Assembly: GCF_900129865.1 (NCBI RefSeq)
Contig: NZ_FQXD01000005.1
Coordinates: forward strand, 158,875 to 222,874
Reading direction: 5' to 3'
Length of the DNA stretch: 64,000 nucleotides
From: Virgibacillus chiguensis
GTDB taxonomy: Bacteria; Bacillota; Bacilli; Bacillales; Amphibacillaceae
Under the pieces are notes generated by a model. It did no database searches and had not been told where the DNA came from. It was given only the letters and a program-made list of their open reading frames with translations. A program made the translations under genes and the position numbers. Positions 43,657 to 53,121 of the stretch are shown here, piece by piece. Within the stretch, counting starts at the first letter, position 1. Every line of letters starts with the position of its first letter.

Positions 43657-44448
43657 TTAGCTCCCAACCGAAACCGTTTCTGGTAATGTGCTACCACCAT
43701 CAATAACAATTTGTGTACCTGTAATATAGCTGGATTCGTCAGAAGCTAAGAATGCTGCAAGTTCACCGACTTCTTCAATTTTACCAAGACGTCCTAAAGG
43801 CACTCCGCTTGCTATGCCGTCAATGACTTCTTGCGGATTATCTGGATTCGTTTCTTTTGCCATTTGTTCTGCCATAGGAGTTAACACATAGCCTGGTAAA
43901 ATAGCATTCACAGTAATATTATCAGGAGCTACCTCTCGAGCTAGCGATTTTGTAAAACCAAGAATGGCTGCCTTTGTTGTTGCATATGCGGTTTCACCAG
44001 GATCAGCTACCATCGTTCCTGTTACAGAGGATAGATTGACAATTCTACCTTGCTTTGCTTTTTTCATATGCGGCAAAGTAGCTTTCGTTACATTCCAAAC
44101 GCCGTTAATATTAATGTTAAAATGAAAATCTCTTGTTTCATCGTCCATATCTTCAAAGTTTGCTAATCGAACAACACCTGCATTGTTAATGAGAGCATCT
44201 ATACGCTCATATTTTTCTATAACTTTATCAATTCCAGCTTTTACATCTTCGTTATTTGTAACATCCACTTCTAAAGCCATCGTTTCAAAGCCACGTTCTG
44301 TTAATTCTTTCGCAGTATCATGCACTTGCTTGGAGACATCTAGCAAAATAGTAGTAGCACCATGTTTGGCTAGAACTTCAGCAATACCTTTTCCATTCCC
44401 CATTGCTGCACCAGTAACAATTGCTATTTTATTTTCCATTTTCTTCAA
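43657..44448 (-). CDS. ucpA: Short-chain dehydrogenase/reductase, UcpA-like
   Basis: 263 residues, classical SDR. Cofactor loop VTGAAMGNGKGIAEVL, NNAG motif (LINNAGVVRLANFEDM), catalytic Ser in VNLSSVTGTMVADPG and the Tyr-Lys pair in ETAYATTKAAILGFTKSLA. The sequence follows E. coli UcpA closely, including the ending GGSTLPETVSVG. UcpA has been linked to furan aldehyde tolerance; the true substrate is not settled. AGGAGGTAAT precedes the start region; the first Met (44448) and a second (44439, MENKIAIV) are both possible. Monocistronic. Confidence 0.87.
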   Translation of the reverse strand: MKKMENKIAIVTGAAMGNGKGIAEVLAKHGATTILLDVSKQVHDTAKELTERGFETMALEVDVTNNEDVKAGIDKVIEKYERIDALINNAGVVRLANFEDMDDETRDFHFNININGVWNVTKATLPHMKKAKQGRIVNLSSVTGTMVADPGETAYATTKAAILGFTKSLAREVAPDNITVNAILPGYVLTPMAEQMAKETNPDNPQEVIDGIASGVPLGRLGKIEEVGELAAFLASDESSYITGTQIVIDGGSTLPETVSVGS

Positions 44449-44851
44449 AATAATTACCTCCCCATTAGGATGATTGCGTCAATACCTTCAGTATAGCAAA
44501 TATTAGGAAGGGTACATGGGCTTAATTCTTAAAGATTTGTTAACGTTTTCTTGTTATATATATGGAAAGAGAAGATGTTATGATGAACAATAAGAATCAA
44601 TGAAGGGGTTCACATATCTTTCACATGCTTAATAGTAATTGTTATCGTATAATAGTATTGGGGCATTAGATTTAATTCATGCGTTTGTATATTGAAGGAA
44701 ACCTTAATCTAGGTGTGTGAACGTGCATTACAATCTGTAAGAATGTATGAATAGCCTATATAAAGACTTGTAAGGGATATGAAACGTCAATGTTCTATGT
44801 TTAAGAGAACCATCAGTTTGAAATTAAGAAACAGGTAACATATATTATTTG
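44449..44851. other. Gene-free stretch between divergent ucpA and ctaB
   Basis: AT-rich with no gene. GTATAATAGTATTG near 44648 could be a promoter for the plus strand. The segment is followed by family A copy 9. Confidence 0.4.
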
Positions 44852-44946
44852 TATTATAGGAGAATTTGAATTTTTTAGGTTTTATAGTAGAAACAAAAAG
44901 ACAGCCATTGTCATAATGGTTTGGCGATAGCCAAGTTTTTCTAAAG
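44852..44946 (+). repeat. Dispersed repeat family A, copy 9
   Basis: ATTATAGGAGAATTTGAATT, GTTTTATAGTAGAAACAAAA, then GGTTTGGCGATAGCCAAGTT and TTTCTAAAGG. The last bases form part of the ribosome binding region of ctaB. Confidence 0.8.
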
Positions 44947-44961
44947 GGGAAGAGAGTTATC

Positions 44962-45882
44962 ATGATTTTGGAAAATAAGCAGGAAAGATCAAGGCAAAAT
45001 TGGGCAAGCATTTTGTCAAAAACGATTAAAACTGGGATTATTCGTTCCAATCTGATCCCGATGTTTGCTGGTTTTACTTTGGCTTTATATACGTATCAAA
45101 TTAGTTTTATGGAAAAGTTGCCGGAAGTTATTTTTGCTTTACTTGGTGCAGCCTTAGTTATTGGAGCTGCGGGTGCTTTTAACAATTTATATGATCGAGA
45201 TATTGATGCAATTATGGAAAGGACCAAGCGAAGACCTACTGTAACAGGGGAAATAAAACCAGCTATTGTACTGTTGCTGAGTGTGGTTATGGCGATCAGC
45301 GGAATTGCATTATTGGCGTTAACAACGTGGTTAGCTGCACTATTAGCTTTCTTGGGGCTGTTTTTTTATGTCGTTCCATATACGATATGGAGCAAACGAA
45401 AAACGGTATATAATACAGAAATAGGCAGTATTTCCGGTGGGATGCCTCCACTCATTGGATGGGCCGCTGTCTATCCAGATATTACACACCCTGCCATAAT
45501 CGGTTTATTTATTGTAATGATTATTTGGCAAATGCCGCATTTTTATGCAATAGCCATTCGGAATCATAAACAATATAAAGCTGCAAAAATTCCAATGCTT
45601 CCTGTTGTAAAGGGTGTGCAACGCACCTACATTCAAACGAACGTTTATTTAATTATTATGATTGTAATTAGTTTTCTATTTGGTACATTGAGTATTGGGT
45701 TAATGTTAGTAGCACTTTTATTAAGTGTAGGCTGGTTGGCGCTTAGTGTGTATCGATTTAACAAAGTGGATTCAGAGAAGTGGGCAACTTCCATGTTCCT
45801 GTATTCCTTAATCCATATGACAGTGCTTTTTTCTACCATTATTATTTATTCGTTAATGGGGATTGTGTTTGAACTTTATTAA
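44962..45882 (+). CDS. ctaB: Protoheme IX farnesyltransferase (heme O synthase)
   Basis: 306 residues, UbiA-superfamily prenyltransferase with about nine membrane helices. It adds a farnesyl group to heme B to make heme O for terminal oxidases. The Asp-rich site is visible as NNLYDRDIDAIMERTKRRPT (about residues 73-92), and YTIWSKRKTVYNTEIGSISG and WQMPHFYAIAIRNHKQYKAA are family motifs. It is not next to ctaA or cox genes, so it may be a second, solitary copy. GGGGAAGAG precedes the ATG, directly after a family A repeat. Confidence 0.93.
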   Translation: MILENKQERSRQNWASILSKTIKTGIIRSNLIPMFAGFTLALYTYQISFMEKLPEVIFALLGAALVIGAAGAFNNLYDRDIDAIMERTKRRPTVTGEIKPAIVLLLSVVMAISGIALLALTTWLAALLAFLGLFFYVVPYTIWSKRKTVYNTEIGSISGGMPPLIGWAAVYPDITHPAIIGLFIVMIIWQMPHFYAIAIRNHKQYKAAKIPMLPVVKGVQRTYIQTNVYLIIMIVISFLFGTLSIGLMLVALLLSVGWLALSVYRFNKVDSEKWATSMFLYSLIHMTVLFSTIIIYSLMGIVFELY

Positions 45883-46069
45883 ATGTTTGAGATTCGATGA
45901 AGGAAAAAGGGCGGTTCATATCTATTATAAATGATGTGGTTTCTAGTATAAAAGCAATGATGTATAAAGGCATAATTAAAAATCGACTGATTATAAAAGG
46001 TCAGTTGTTTATACTTTTGTTGTACAGTCACGTGTTAATAAACAGACGACAAGTCACTGTATCACTATT

Positions 46070-46103
46070 TCCAAGCGATGATAATCTTCAGCTTGGATTT
46101 TTT
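46070..46103 (+). terminator. Terminator downstream of ctaB
   Basis: TCCAAGC (46070-46076) pairs with GCTTGGA (46091-46097), followed by six T. It lies 190 nt after the ctaB stop. The gap 45883-46307 also holds an unlikely 76-codon frame and a leader hairpin near 46263. Confidence 0.75.
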
Positions 46104-46262
46104 GTACGATCGGAAACTATTGAATGATAAATTCCACGATGTCATATAAAATTTTATCGAAGCATTGGAAATAAAAGCTTAATTACAGGTAATAATGGGA
46201 ATATGTACTATACTGTGGCAAAATATATATAAAGACATTGCAGACACTTTTAGTATAGATAG

Positions 46263-46285
46263 CTGCCTTCCCCAAATGAAGGCAG
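46263..46285 (+). promoter_or_regulatory. Leader hairpin upstream of the CorC-like gene
   Basis: CTGCCTTC (46263-46270) pairs with GAAGGCAG (46278-46285); it lies only about 8 nt before the ribosome binding site GGAAAGGTG. It could influence translation; not recognised as a known riboswitch. Confidence 0.45.
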
Positions 46286-46307
46286 ATGAAAAAGGAAAGG
46301 TGTAGAA

Positions 46308-47645
46308 ATGGATAATTTGGCTGTATCGATCATTATTCTTCTCGTTTTAATTATTGCAAATGGTATCTTTGCAATGACGGAAATTGGAGTTGTTACATCA
46401 AGGAAAATAAGATTAGAACAAAAAGTGAAGGAGGGGAATAGCAAAGCTAAAACAGCCCTTTATTTAGCGGAAAACTCTAGTGAGCTTCTATCTACCATTC
46501 AGATAGGGATTACGTTGATTGGAATTATATCTGGTGCCTTTGGTGGTGCCGCCATTGCGGATGATGTGAGTGTTTACTTGAGCGAAATTCCTTTTTTAGC
46601 TCCTTGGAGCACGGAGATTAGTATGGTACTTGTCGTTACATTGACAACTTTTTTAACGCTCGTTATCGGTGAACTAACACCAAAGCAAATTGGCTTAACA
46701 AATCCGGAGAAAGTAGCACTTGCAGTGGCAAAACCGATGTATTTCTTTTCAAAAGTTGCCAAACCGTTAATCTGGATACTAGACCAGTCCACAAAACTCG
46801 CCCTCAAGACACTTGGAATTAAAACAACGAATGAACCAGATGTAACAGAAGAAGAAATTCAACAAATGATTGAGCAAGGTGTTCATAGTGGGAGTATTGA
46901 GGAAATTGAGCACGAGATGGTCGATCAAATTTTTTATATGGGCGATCAGCGTCTGAGTGATATATTAACACCGCGAACGCAATTAACGTGGATAGATATA
47001 GAAAGTAGTTTTGAAGAAAATATGGAAATCATTAGTCAAAGTGAGTTTTCACGCTTTCCTGTTGGGAAAGGGAGCTTAGATCACTTTTTAGGTATTATAC
47101 ATACAAAAAAAGTGTTTTCAAAATTACAATCCGGAGAAGCATTCTCGATTGATGACTGTATTGAAAAAGCGTTGATTCTACCGGAACATGTAAAAGTCTT
47201 TAAGGCTTTGGAAACATTAAAAGAATCAGGATACCATCAGGCTGTCGTTGTAGATGAGTATGGCGGTGTCGAAGGTTTTGTAACGTTAAATGATATTATG
47301 CAAGTTATTGTTGGTGAAATACAGACAGAAGGCAGTAGGGAAAGGGCTACAATTATGCAGCGTGATAATGATTCATGGCTTGCAGACGGTCAAGTTCCAT
47401 TTGATACATTTTTGCGTTATTTCGATTTAGAAGATGAAATTGATGATGATGTTATGAAAGATACATCCTTCCAAACACTAGGTGGTTTTATCACGAGCGA
47501 AATAGGTAATACTCCAATAGAAGGGGATAGTGTTTTTATCGTTAATTTGAAATTAGAAGTAGTCGATATGGATAGTGTACTTGTCGATAAACTCTTAATT
47601 ACTCGACTAGAAGAAATAGAAGTAACAGAAGAAGATAACGTATAA
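46308..47645 (+). CDS. CNNM/CorC-HlyC family transporter
   Basis: 445 residues in the standard three-part order: an N-terminal DUF21 (CNNM) domain of three to four helices to about residue 190 (LVIGELTPKQIGLTNPEKVA), two CBS domains from about 205 (LTPRTQLTWIDIESS; VVVDEYGGVEGFVTLNDIM) and a CorC_HlyC domain at the end (FQTLGGFITSEIGNTPIEGD). Members move Mg2+ or Na+. GGAAAGGTG precedes the ATG. It is 52 nt before the Ca-type P-ATPase, with no terminator between, so the two may form an ion-homeostasis operon. Confidence 0.92.
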   Translation: MDNLAVSIIILLVLIIANGIFAMTEIGVVTSRKIRLEQKVKEGNSKAKTALYLAENSSELLSTIQIGITLIGIISGAFGGAAIADDVSVYLSEIPFLAPWSTEISMVLVVTLTTFLTLVIGELTPKQIGLTNPEKVALAVAKPMYFFSKVAKPLIWILDQSTKLALKTLGIKTTNEPDVTEEEIQQMIEQGVHSGSIEEIEHEMVDQIFYMGDQRLSDILTPRTQLTWIDIESSFEENMEIISQSEFSRFPVGKGSLDHFLGIIHTKKVFSKLQSGEAFSIDDCIEKALILPEHVKVFKALETLKESGYHQAVVVDEYGGVEGFVTLNDIMQVIVGEIQTEGSRERATIMQRDNDSWLADGQVPFDTFLRYFDLEDEIDDDVMKDTSFQTLGGFITSEIGNTPIEGDSVFIVNLKLEVVDMDSVLVDKLLITRLEEIEVTEEDNV

Positions 47646-47697
47646 TATATTTTTGACAGTATAACTGCAAAACTGAACAAGCAAGGAGAATTTGGAG

Positions 47698-50334
47698 ATG
47701 GAATATTACCAAAGGCAAACAGAAGATGTTCTAAAAGCAGTAGCGTCCACGGAACAAGGTTTATCTCAACAAGAAGCGAATGCACGCCTGAAACGGGACG
47801 GATATAATGAAATAGAAGATAAAGAAAAAGTTCCTACGTGGAAATTATTTTTAGAAACCTTTAAAGATCCAATGGTTATTGTATTATTAGCGGCAGCTGG
47901 TGTGCAAATGTTACTGGGAGAATGGGTGGAGTCACTCATTATTTTCCTTGTATTATTAATCAATTCTGTCATTAGTGTTGTGCAAACACGTAAGGCGGAA
48001 AGCTCCTTAGAAGCGCTTCGAGATATGTCTGCGCCTGAAGCAAAAGTCATACGAGATGGTACGAAGCAGACGATTGCTGCTAAAGAACTCGTCCAGGGAG
48101 ATATTGTTTATTTAGAAGCGGGGGATTACGTTCCTGCTGATGGTCGGGTATTGGAAAGTGGCTCTTTGAAAGTAAATGAAGGAATGCTCACCGGCGAATC
48201 AGAGGCTGTTGATAAATCGATCGAAGCAATTGAAGAAGAAGCTGCGCTTGGTGATCGTCGAAACATGGTGTTTAGTAGTTCTTTAGTTGTATATGGTCGG
48301 GGTACGTTTGTCGTAACTGGTACGGGAACGAAAACCGAGGTTGGAAAAATTGCCGATATGCTTTCGACAGCAGAGCAAAAAGAAACCCCACTACAACAGA
48401 AATTAAATAGTTTTAGCAAAAAGTTAGGTATCGGTATTTTAATTCTTTGTATTGTTATTTTTGTGGTTCAAGCTGCGCGTATTTGGTTTGGTGATAGTAA
48501 TGTAGATACAACAACTGCATTATTAAATGCTTTAATGTTTTCTGTAGCAATTGCTGTGGCTGCGATTCCAGAAGCACTCCAATCGATTGTTACCATTGTC
48601 TTGTCAGTTGGAACAAATAAAATGGCAAAACAGCATGCGATTATTCGTAAACTTCCTGCTGTTGAAACATTAGGCTCCACCAGTATTATTTGTACGGACA
48701 AAACAGGGACATTGACGCAAAATAAAATGACGGTTACCGATCATTATTTACCTTTTAATAAGCATGAACGTTTGCCTGAAGATCCAAGTAATTGGCATGA
48801 GGCAGAGCGTTTACTAGTTTATATTGCGGCGCTTTGTAATGATTCGTACATCAATCAGGACAAGCAGGAGGTTGGTGATCCAACTGAAATAGCTTTAATT
48901 AACTTTGCGAACAAACATGCACACAATTACGAAGCGCTACGAGAAAGATTTCCACGAGAAGCCGAGTTGCCATTTGATTCAGACCGAAAATTAATGTCAA
49001 CCGTAAACACGATTGATGGGACAAAGCTACTGTTGGCAAAGGGCGGCCCTGATGTCATGTTTCAGCGGGCTGGCTATGTGTTCGTAAATGGCGAAGAACA
49101 GCCGATAACAGATGATTTACGCGAACGATTTGAAGGGGCAAATGAAGAGTTTTCTAATCAGGCGTTACGTGTGCTAGCCTATGGGTATAAACGTTTACCT
49201 GATACAAAAACCGAAGTCACTCATGATGATGAGTATGATTTTGTGCTTGTTGGTTTAACGGCAATGATGGACCCACCTCGAGAAGCTGTATATAGTTCCA
49301 TTGAAGAATCCAAAGCTGCAGGTATTCGAACAATAATGATTACTGGTGACCATAAAACTACAGCCCAAGCAATTGGACGAGATATCGGTTTAATGGGTGA
49401 CGATGATATAGCCATTACGGGCAAAGAGCTCGACAACATGTCGGATGACGAGCTAGAAGGAAAAATTGAACACATTTCTGTATATGCTCGCGTGTCGCCA
49501 GAGAATAAGATTAGAATTGTACGTGCATGGCAGCGGAAAGGTGCTGTTACTGCAATGACAGGTGACGGTGTCAATGATGCGCCAGCTTTAAAACAAGCCG
49601 ATATTGGCGTAGCTATGGGAAGTGGTACGGATGTTTCAAAAGATGCTGCGGCAATGATTTTAACGGATGATAATTTCGTATCTATTGTTAATGCTGTACA
49701 GGTGGGAAGAACGGTGTTTGATAACATTAAAAAGGCAATTGGTTATTTATTTGCTGGTAATTTAGGAGCGATTATTGCCATTTTGTATGCCGTCATTTTT
49801 AACTTACCAAACCCATTTACAGCTTTACAATTGTTATTTATCAATTTAGTAAACGACTCCTTGCCAGCAATCGCTTTAGGTGTGGAAAAATCAGAACCAA
49901 ATGTAATGAAACGTAAGCCACGACCGACAGATGAAGGTATATTTGCTGGAGGAACATTGCAAACTGTAATAACGAGAGGAATATTGATTGCTGTCGCAGT
50001 TGTTATTTCCTTCTATATAGGATTAGATCATTCAAATGAAATGGGCGTTGCTATGGCGTTTACTACATTAATCATTTCTCGTACGTTGCAAACTTTTCCA
50101 GCTCGTTCCAATACGGAGACGTCAATAAAAATGGGCTTTTTCTCCAATAAATATGTAATTGGCGCTGTATTGTTAGGTTTTGTTTTGTATGGAATAACAG
50201 TGCTTCCTTTTGCAAGAGATGTATTTAACATCCCTGATGCATTTGGCTTTAGTGATTGGGCCATCGCTACAGGGTTAGCAGCCGCTGCAGTAATTTGTAT
50301 GGAAATAGCGAAAAAAATGTTTAGAAGAGCTTAA
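47698..50334 (+). CDS. Calcium-transporting P-type ATPase (P-IIA)
   Basis: 878 residues, SERCA-like plan. Cation_ATPase_N at the start (QTEDVLKAVASTEQGLSQQE), actuator TGES (LTGESEAVD), M4 AIPEALQSIVTIVLSVGTNK, phosphorylation site CTDKTGTLTQNKMTVTD, hinge TGDGVNDAPALKQADIGVAM and the C-terminal six-helix domain. It expels Ca2+ or similar ions using ATP; B. subtilis YloB is a relative. AAGGAG supports ATG 47698; a TTG at 47692 is too close. Followed by a strong terminator. Confidence 0.93.
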   Translation: MEYYQRQTEDVLKAVASTEQGLSQQEANARLKRDGYNEIEDKEKVPTWKLFLETFKDPMVIVLLAAAGVQMLLGEWVESLIIFLVLLINSVISVVQTRKAESSLEALRDMSAPEAKVIRDGTKQTIAAKELVQGDIVYLEAGDYVPADGRVLESGSLKVNEGMLTGESEAVDKSIEAIEEEAALGDRRNMVFSSSLVVYGRGTFVVTGTGTKTEVGKIADMLSTAEQKETPLQQKLNSFSKKLGIGILILCIVIFVVQAARIWFGDSNVDTTTALLNALMFSVAIAVAAIPEALQSIVTIVLSVGTNKMAKQHAIIRKLPAVETLGSTSIICTDKTGTLTQNKMTVTDHYLPFNKHERLPEDPSNWHEAERLLVYIAALCNDSYINQDKQEVGDPTEIALINFANKHAHNYEALRERFPREAELPFDSDRKLMSTVNTIDGTKLLLAKGGPDVMFQRAGYVFVNGEEQPITDDLRERFEGANEEFSNQALRVLAYGYKRLPDTKTEVTHDDEYDFVLVGLTAMMDPPREAVYSSIEESKAAGIRTIMITGDHKTTAQAIGRDIGLMGDDDIAITGKELDNMSDDELEGKIEHISVYARVSPENKIRIVRAWQRKGAVTAMTGDGVNDAPALKQADIGVAMGSGTDVSKDAAAMILTDDNFVSIVNAVQVGRTVFDNIKKAIGYLFAGNLGAIIAILYAVIFNLPNPFTALQLLFINLVNDSLPAIALGVEKSEPNVMKRKPRPTDEGIFAGGTLQTVITRGILIAVAVVISFYIGLDHSNEMGVAMAFTTLIISRTLQTFPARSNTETSIKMGFFSNKYVIGAVLLGFVLYGITVLPFARDVFNIPDAFGFSDWAIATGLAAAAVICMEIAKKMFRRA

Positions 50335-50386
50335 GATTTCGGTGAAAACAGCTATGCTTGCTAGTCTGATCACTGTAAAGATAGAT

Positions 50387-50428
50387 AAAAACAGCTGGGG
50401 TATGAAAAAATATGTCAGCTGTTTTTTT
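50387..50428 (+). terminator. Terminator of the CorC/P-ATPase operon
   Basis: AAAAACAGCTG (50387-50397) pairs with CAGCTGTTTTT (50416-50426), with a T run continuing to 50428. Confidence 0.85.
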
Positions 50429-50554
50429 ATGATGCTCATAGTATAATGGATCCATAGTTTTTAAAGCTTGCGTGCAACAAATAAGAATGTAGCATTTGGG
50501 TTTATAAACTAGCTGAGAATATTATTGAATAAACAAGAAAAAGGGGGTTACCCA

Positions 50555-51337
50555 TTGATACAGGATGCTTGGTTTACCGTACAAAAAATAGTTGACAATA
50601 CATTTGCCATTAGTGAATACGGCCATTGGGAAAAAGTTCACTCTTTTTTAGTCATAGGTGAACATAAGGCTGCTTTAATCGACACGGGTTTAGGAATTGA
50701 TAATATAAAAAGAATAACGGATCAATTAACAAGTAAACCGATTGAAGTAGTTACAACGCATGTTCATGCAGATCATATTGGGAGCCATGGAGAATATGAT
50801 ACAATTCACGTTCATGAAGCAGATCAAGACTGGCTCATACATGGAATGGAGGGGTTGACATTAGCACAAATAAGAATAGATATAGCAAGGGATATAAGCC
50901 TTCCAACCCCGGCAACGTTTCATCCAGATACGTATACACCATTTCAAGGCTATCCTACCAATGTTCTGAAGGACGGAGACAGGATAGAATTGGGGAATAG
51001 ACAATTAATTATCTATCATACGCCTGGCCATTCGCCTGGTCATATCGTCTTATATGATACAACACAGGGGTATTTATTTACGGGAGATTTACTTTATGAT
51101 CAAACACCAATCTACGCTTTTTATCCATCCACTAACCCAGTTGATTTAGTTATGTCTTTAGAAAAAATATCGAACATAGATGGAGTAAAGAAAGTCTTTG
51201 GCTCACATAATACACTCGGGCTAGACGCATCAATTTTACAAGAAGTGAAGCAAGCAGTTACGTATTTGCGAGAGAACAGCTTTGCAAAGTTTGGAACTGG
51301 TATACATGAGTTCAACGGTTTCCGCATACAATTTTAA
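50555..51337 (+). CDS. MBL-fold metallo-hydrolase
   Basis: 260 residues. Metallo-beta-lactamase fold with the binuclear zinc site HVHADHIGSHGEYD (about residues 68-81), a later His in HTPGHSPGHIVLYDTTQGYLFTGDLLYD (His, then Asp of TGDL) and FGSHNT near the end. Activity unspecified: lactonase, glyoxalase II or similar hydrolase. The frame opens with TTG at 50525, but AAAAGGGGG ends 8 nt before a TTG at 50555 that gives the family-like start IQDAWFTVQKI. Monocistronic; a tandem array begins at its stop codon. Confidence 0.85.
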   Translation: MIQDAWFTVQKIVDNTFAISEYGHWEKVHSFLVIGEHKAALIDTGLGIDNIKRITDQLTSKPIEVVTTHVHADHIGSHGEYDTIHVHEADQDWLIHGMEGLTLAQIRIDIARDISLPTPATFHPDTYTPFQGYPTNVLKDGDRIELGNRQLIIYHTPGHSPGHIVLYDTTQGYLFTGDLLYDQTPIYAFYPSTNPVDLVMSLEKISNIDGVKKVFGSHNTLGLDASILQEVKQAVTYLRENSFAKFGTGIHEFNGFRIQF

Positions 51338-51340
51338 TAA

Positions 51341-51650
51341 GATCGCTCATCAACAGAGGAAATCGCTCGCACTCGTCGGAAGATCGCTCATCAACGTGAA
51401 AAAATCGCTCGCACTCGTCGCAAAATAGCTCATCAACGCGAAGAAATCGCTCGCACTCATCGGAAGATCGCTCATCTACGCAAGAAATCGCTCGCACTCA
51501 TCGGAAGATCGCTCAAGAAATCGCTCGCACTCATCGGAAGATCGCTCGTCAACGCGAAGAAATCGCTCGCTCACATCGGAAAATCGCTCATCAACGCGAA
51601 GAAATCGCTCGCTCGTCAACGCAACTAATCCGCCCGCTCTCAAAAGCCTC
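51341..51650 (+). repeat. Tandem array of alternating CGCTCAT/CGCTCGC units, 42-bp period
   Basis: About seven 42-bp units, each made of two related 21-bp halves: ATCGCTCATCAACGCGAAGA and ATCGCTCGCACTCATCGGAA. Some units are shortened. The array starts directly at the MBL gene stop codon. The frames through it are open by chance and are not judged to be coding. Confidence 0.85.
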
Positions 51651-51739
51651 GCCGCAAAAAAACAACTGCCTGCTTCATAACAAGAGTTGCGCATAAGTTT
51701 TAGAACGAATATGCGGTTTTCATTTGATGTATTATCAGG

Positions 51740-51884
51740 TATACTATATATAGATAGTCAAACGAATAAAACCGCTTGGTGCTGGAACACCAAACGGTTT
51801 GTGCATAGCCCTTAAAGGGGGCGACTCACATTTTGAGAAAAGTAACCATGAAATGCTCGTCAGGCTAGGGTGGTTACTTTTTTT
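51740..51884 (+). ncRNA. Antisense RNA antitoxin of a type I toxin-antitoxin locus
   Basis: TATACT near 51741-51746 is a likely -10 box. The transcript would contain a strong hairpin, AAACCGCTTGGTG (51769-51781) with CACCAAACGGTTT (51788-51800), and end at a terminator: AAAGTAACCA (51839-51848) with TGGTTACTTT (51871-51880) and a T run to 51884. Its 3' end overlaps the 3' end of the toxin gene on the other strand, the arrangement of txpA/ratA. Boundaries are inferred. Confidence 0.65.
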
Positions 51885-51951
51885 GTGACAGAATTGCTAC
51901 TATGAGCGTTCCGAACGAGATCATTAAGACCAATCCTTCGAAAACTGTCAT
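51874..51951 (-). CDS. Holin-like type I toxin peptide
   Basis: 25 residues (MTVFEGLVLMISFGTL, then IVAILSQKK), the pattern of the short TxpA/BsrE-type holin-like toxins: a polar start, one membrane helix with MISFGTLIVAIL, and a lysine-rich end. Such peptides damage the membrane when overproduced. A strong Shine-Dalgarno lies at 51960-51966 (GGGGGTG on the minus strand). The leader forms a CTTTCAT/ATGAAAG hairpin (51966-51972 with 51993-51999) beside it that could hide the site. TATAAT at 52018-52023 (minus strand) is the probable -10 box. Confidence 0.75.
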   Translation of the reverse strand: MTVFEGLVLMISFGTLIVAILSQKK

Positions 51952-52140
51952 ATAGGCCTCACCCCCTTTCATAAAGGGATGAGCCACCACCCATGAAAGC
52001 CTTATGCACTTAGTCGCATTATATCATACAATGGTTTTATAACTAAAGGGTCAGAAGGCTTAGTTAGTTGAGTGTTGGTACCGTTGATCGATCATTTCAA
52101 GTGCTCTATAGATAAATGTTTAGAATGGGGAGAGGAAAAG

Positions 52141-52920
52141 GTGGATATTGGGGAGCAAAATCGTCTTGCGTGGGACAAGAAAGTGGAAGACAGGGCAGTT
52201 TATACGCAGGAAGCATCTAGCGATGTAATTAAAAAAAGTAAAGCGGGAAATTGGGAAATAACCGTCACGACGAATAGACCTGTTCCGAGAAGCTGGTTTC
52301 CTGCATCTCTTACAGGGAAGAAAATCTTGTGCTTAGCTTCTGGTGGGGGACAGCAAGGGCCTATTTTAGCTACAACTGGAGCTGACGTTACAGTATTTGA
52401 TATATCTAATCGGCAACTGGAAAAAGATTCGCTCGTCGCTGAACGTGAAGGATTAAATCTGAAAACTGTACAAGGTGACATGACGGATTTATCTTGTTTC
52501 CAGGATGAAACGTTTGATATCATTGTTCATCCTGTTGCAAATTTGTTTGTGAAAGATATTTCACATGTTTGGCACGAAGCGTCTCGGGTGTTAAAAACGA
52601 ACGGCACACTTATTTCTGGTTTTACGAATCCTGTGTTATTTATTTTTGATGATGAAGAAGATCGAAAAGGAAATTTAGTTGTAAAGCATACAATTCCTTT
52701 TCATTCTTTACAAGACCTTTGTGAAGAAGAAGTAGAGGCGTATTTAAAAGCAAATCACACGATTGAATTTGGTCATACTTTAGAAGATCAAATTCAAGGG
52801 CAGGTGGATGCAGGCTTTGTGATTGCAGGTTTTTTTGAAGACGATTTTGGGGGCAGTAGACCGATAGATCAACATTTAAAATGCTTTATCGCAACAAAAG
52901 CAATAAAGGCATCTATTTAG
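52141..52920 (+). CDS. Class I SAM-dependent methyltransferase
   Basis: 259 residues from GTG. Rossmann-type methyltransferase: SAM loop ILCLASGGGQQGPILATTGA, acidic strand VTVFDIS, then VQGDMTDLSCFQDETFDIIV and HEASRVLKTNGTLISGF. The substrate is unknown. The frame is open back to 52072, but GGGGAGAGG (52127-52135) lies 5 nt before the GTG, and DIGEQNRLAWDKKVEDRAVY looks like a natural beginning. Monocistronic; on its left is the type I toxin-antitoxin locus. Confidence 0.87.
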   Translation: MDIGEQNRLAWDKKVEDRAVYTQEASSDVIKKSKAGNWEITVTTNRPVPRSWFPASLTGKKILCLASGGGQQGPILATTGADVTVFDISNRQLEKDSLVAEREGLNLKTVQGDMTDLSCFQDETFDIIVHPVANLFVKDISHVWHEASRVLKTNGTLISGFTNPVLFIFDDEEDRKGNLVVKHTIPFHSLQDLCEEEVEAYLKANHTIEFGHTLEDQIQGQVDAGFVIAGFFEDDFGGSRPIDQHLKCFIATKAIKASI

Positions 52921-53034
52921 GAAGGTTTGTGAAATGCGTATTAGTAACGAGTTATATTTTAAGATAAAGTGCTTGTAAGACTCCTACTTAGAAGATGTGC
53001 GCTGAGCAAGCACTACAGCATTTAAAGCCTTTTT

Positions 53035-53120
53035 ACACTATAAAAAAGTATAAGGTTTTTTGGTTTATCGTAATAAACAAAACTAGAGCTATAGACTTGC
53101 CAACAAGCCAAGTTTTTCTC
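53035..53120 (+). repeat. Dispersed repeat family A, copy 10
   Basis: ACACTATAAAAAAGTATAAG, GGTTTATCGTAATAAACAAA, then GCCAACAAGCCAAGTTTTTC. It leads into family B copy 5. The gap 52921-53869 holds A-B-A and the nrdD control region. Confidence 0.8.
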
Positions 53121-53121
53121 A

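Noticed and set aside
45897..46127. 76-codon frame 14 nt after ctaB
   Set aside because: Poor ribosome binding site, no recognisable protein features, and a terminator hairpin begins inside its 3' end.
51341..51650. CRISPR-like periodic repeats
   Set aside because: The period is 42 bp with both halves repeated and no variable spacers; no cas genes are near. It is a tandem array.
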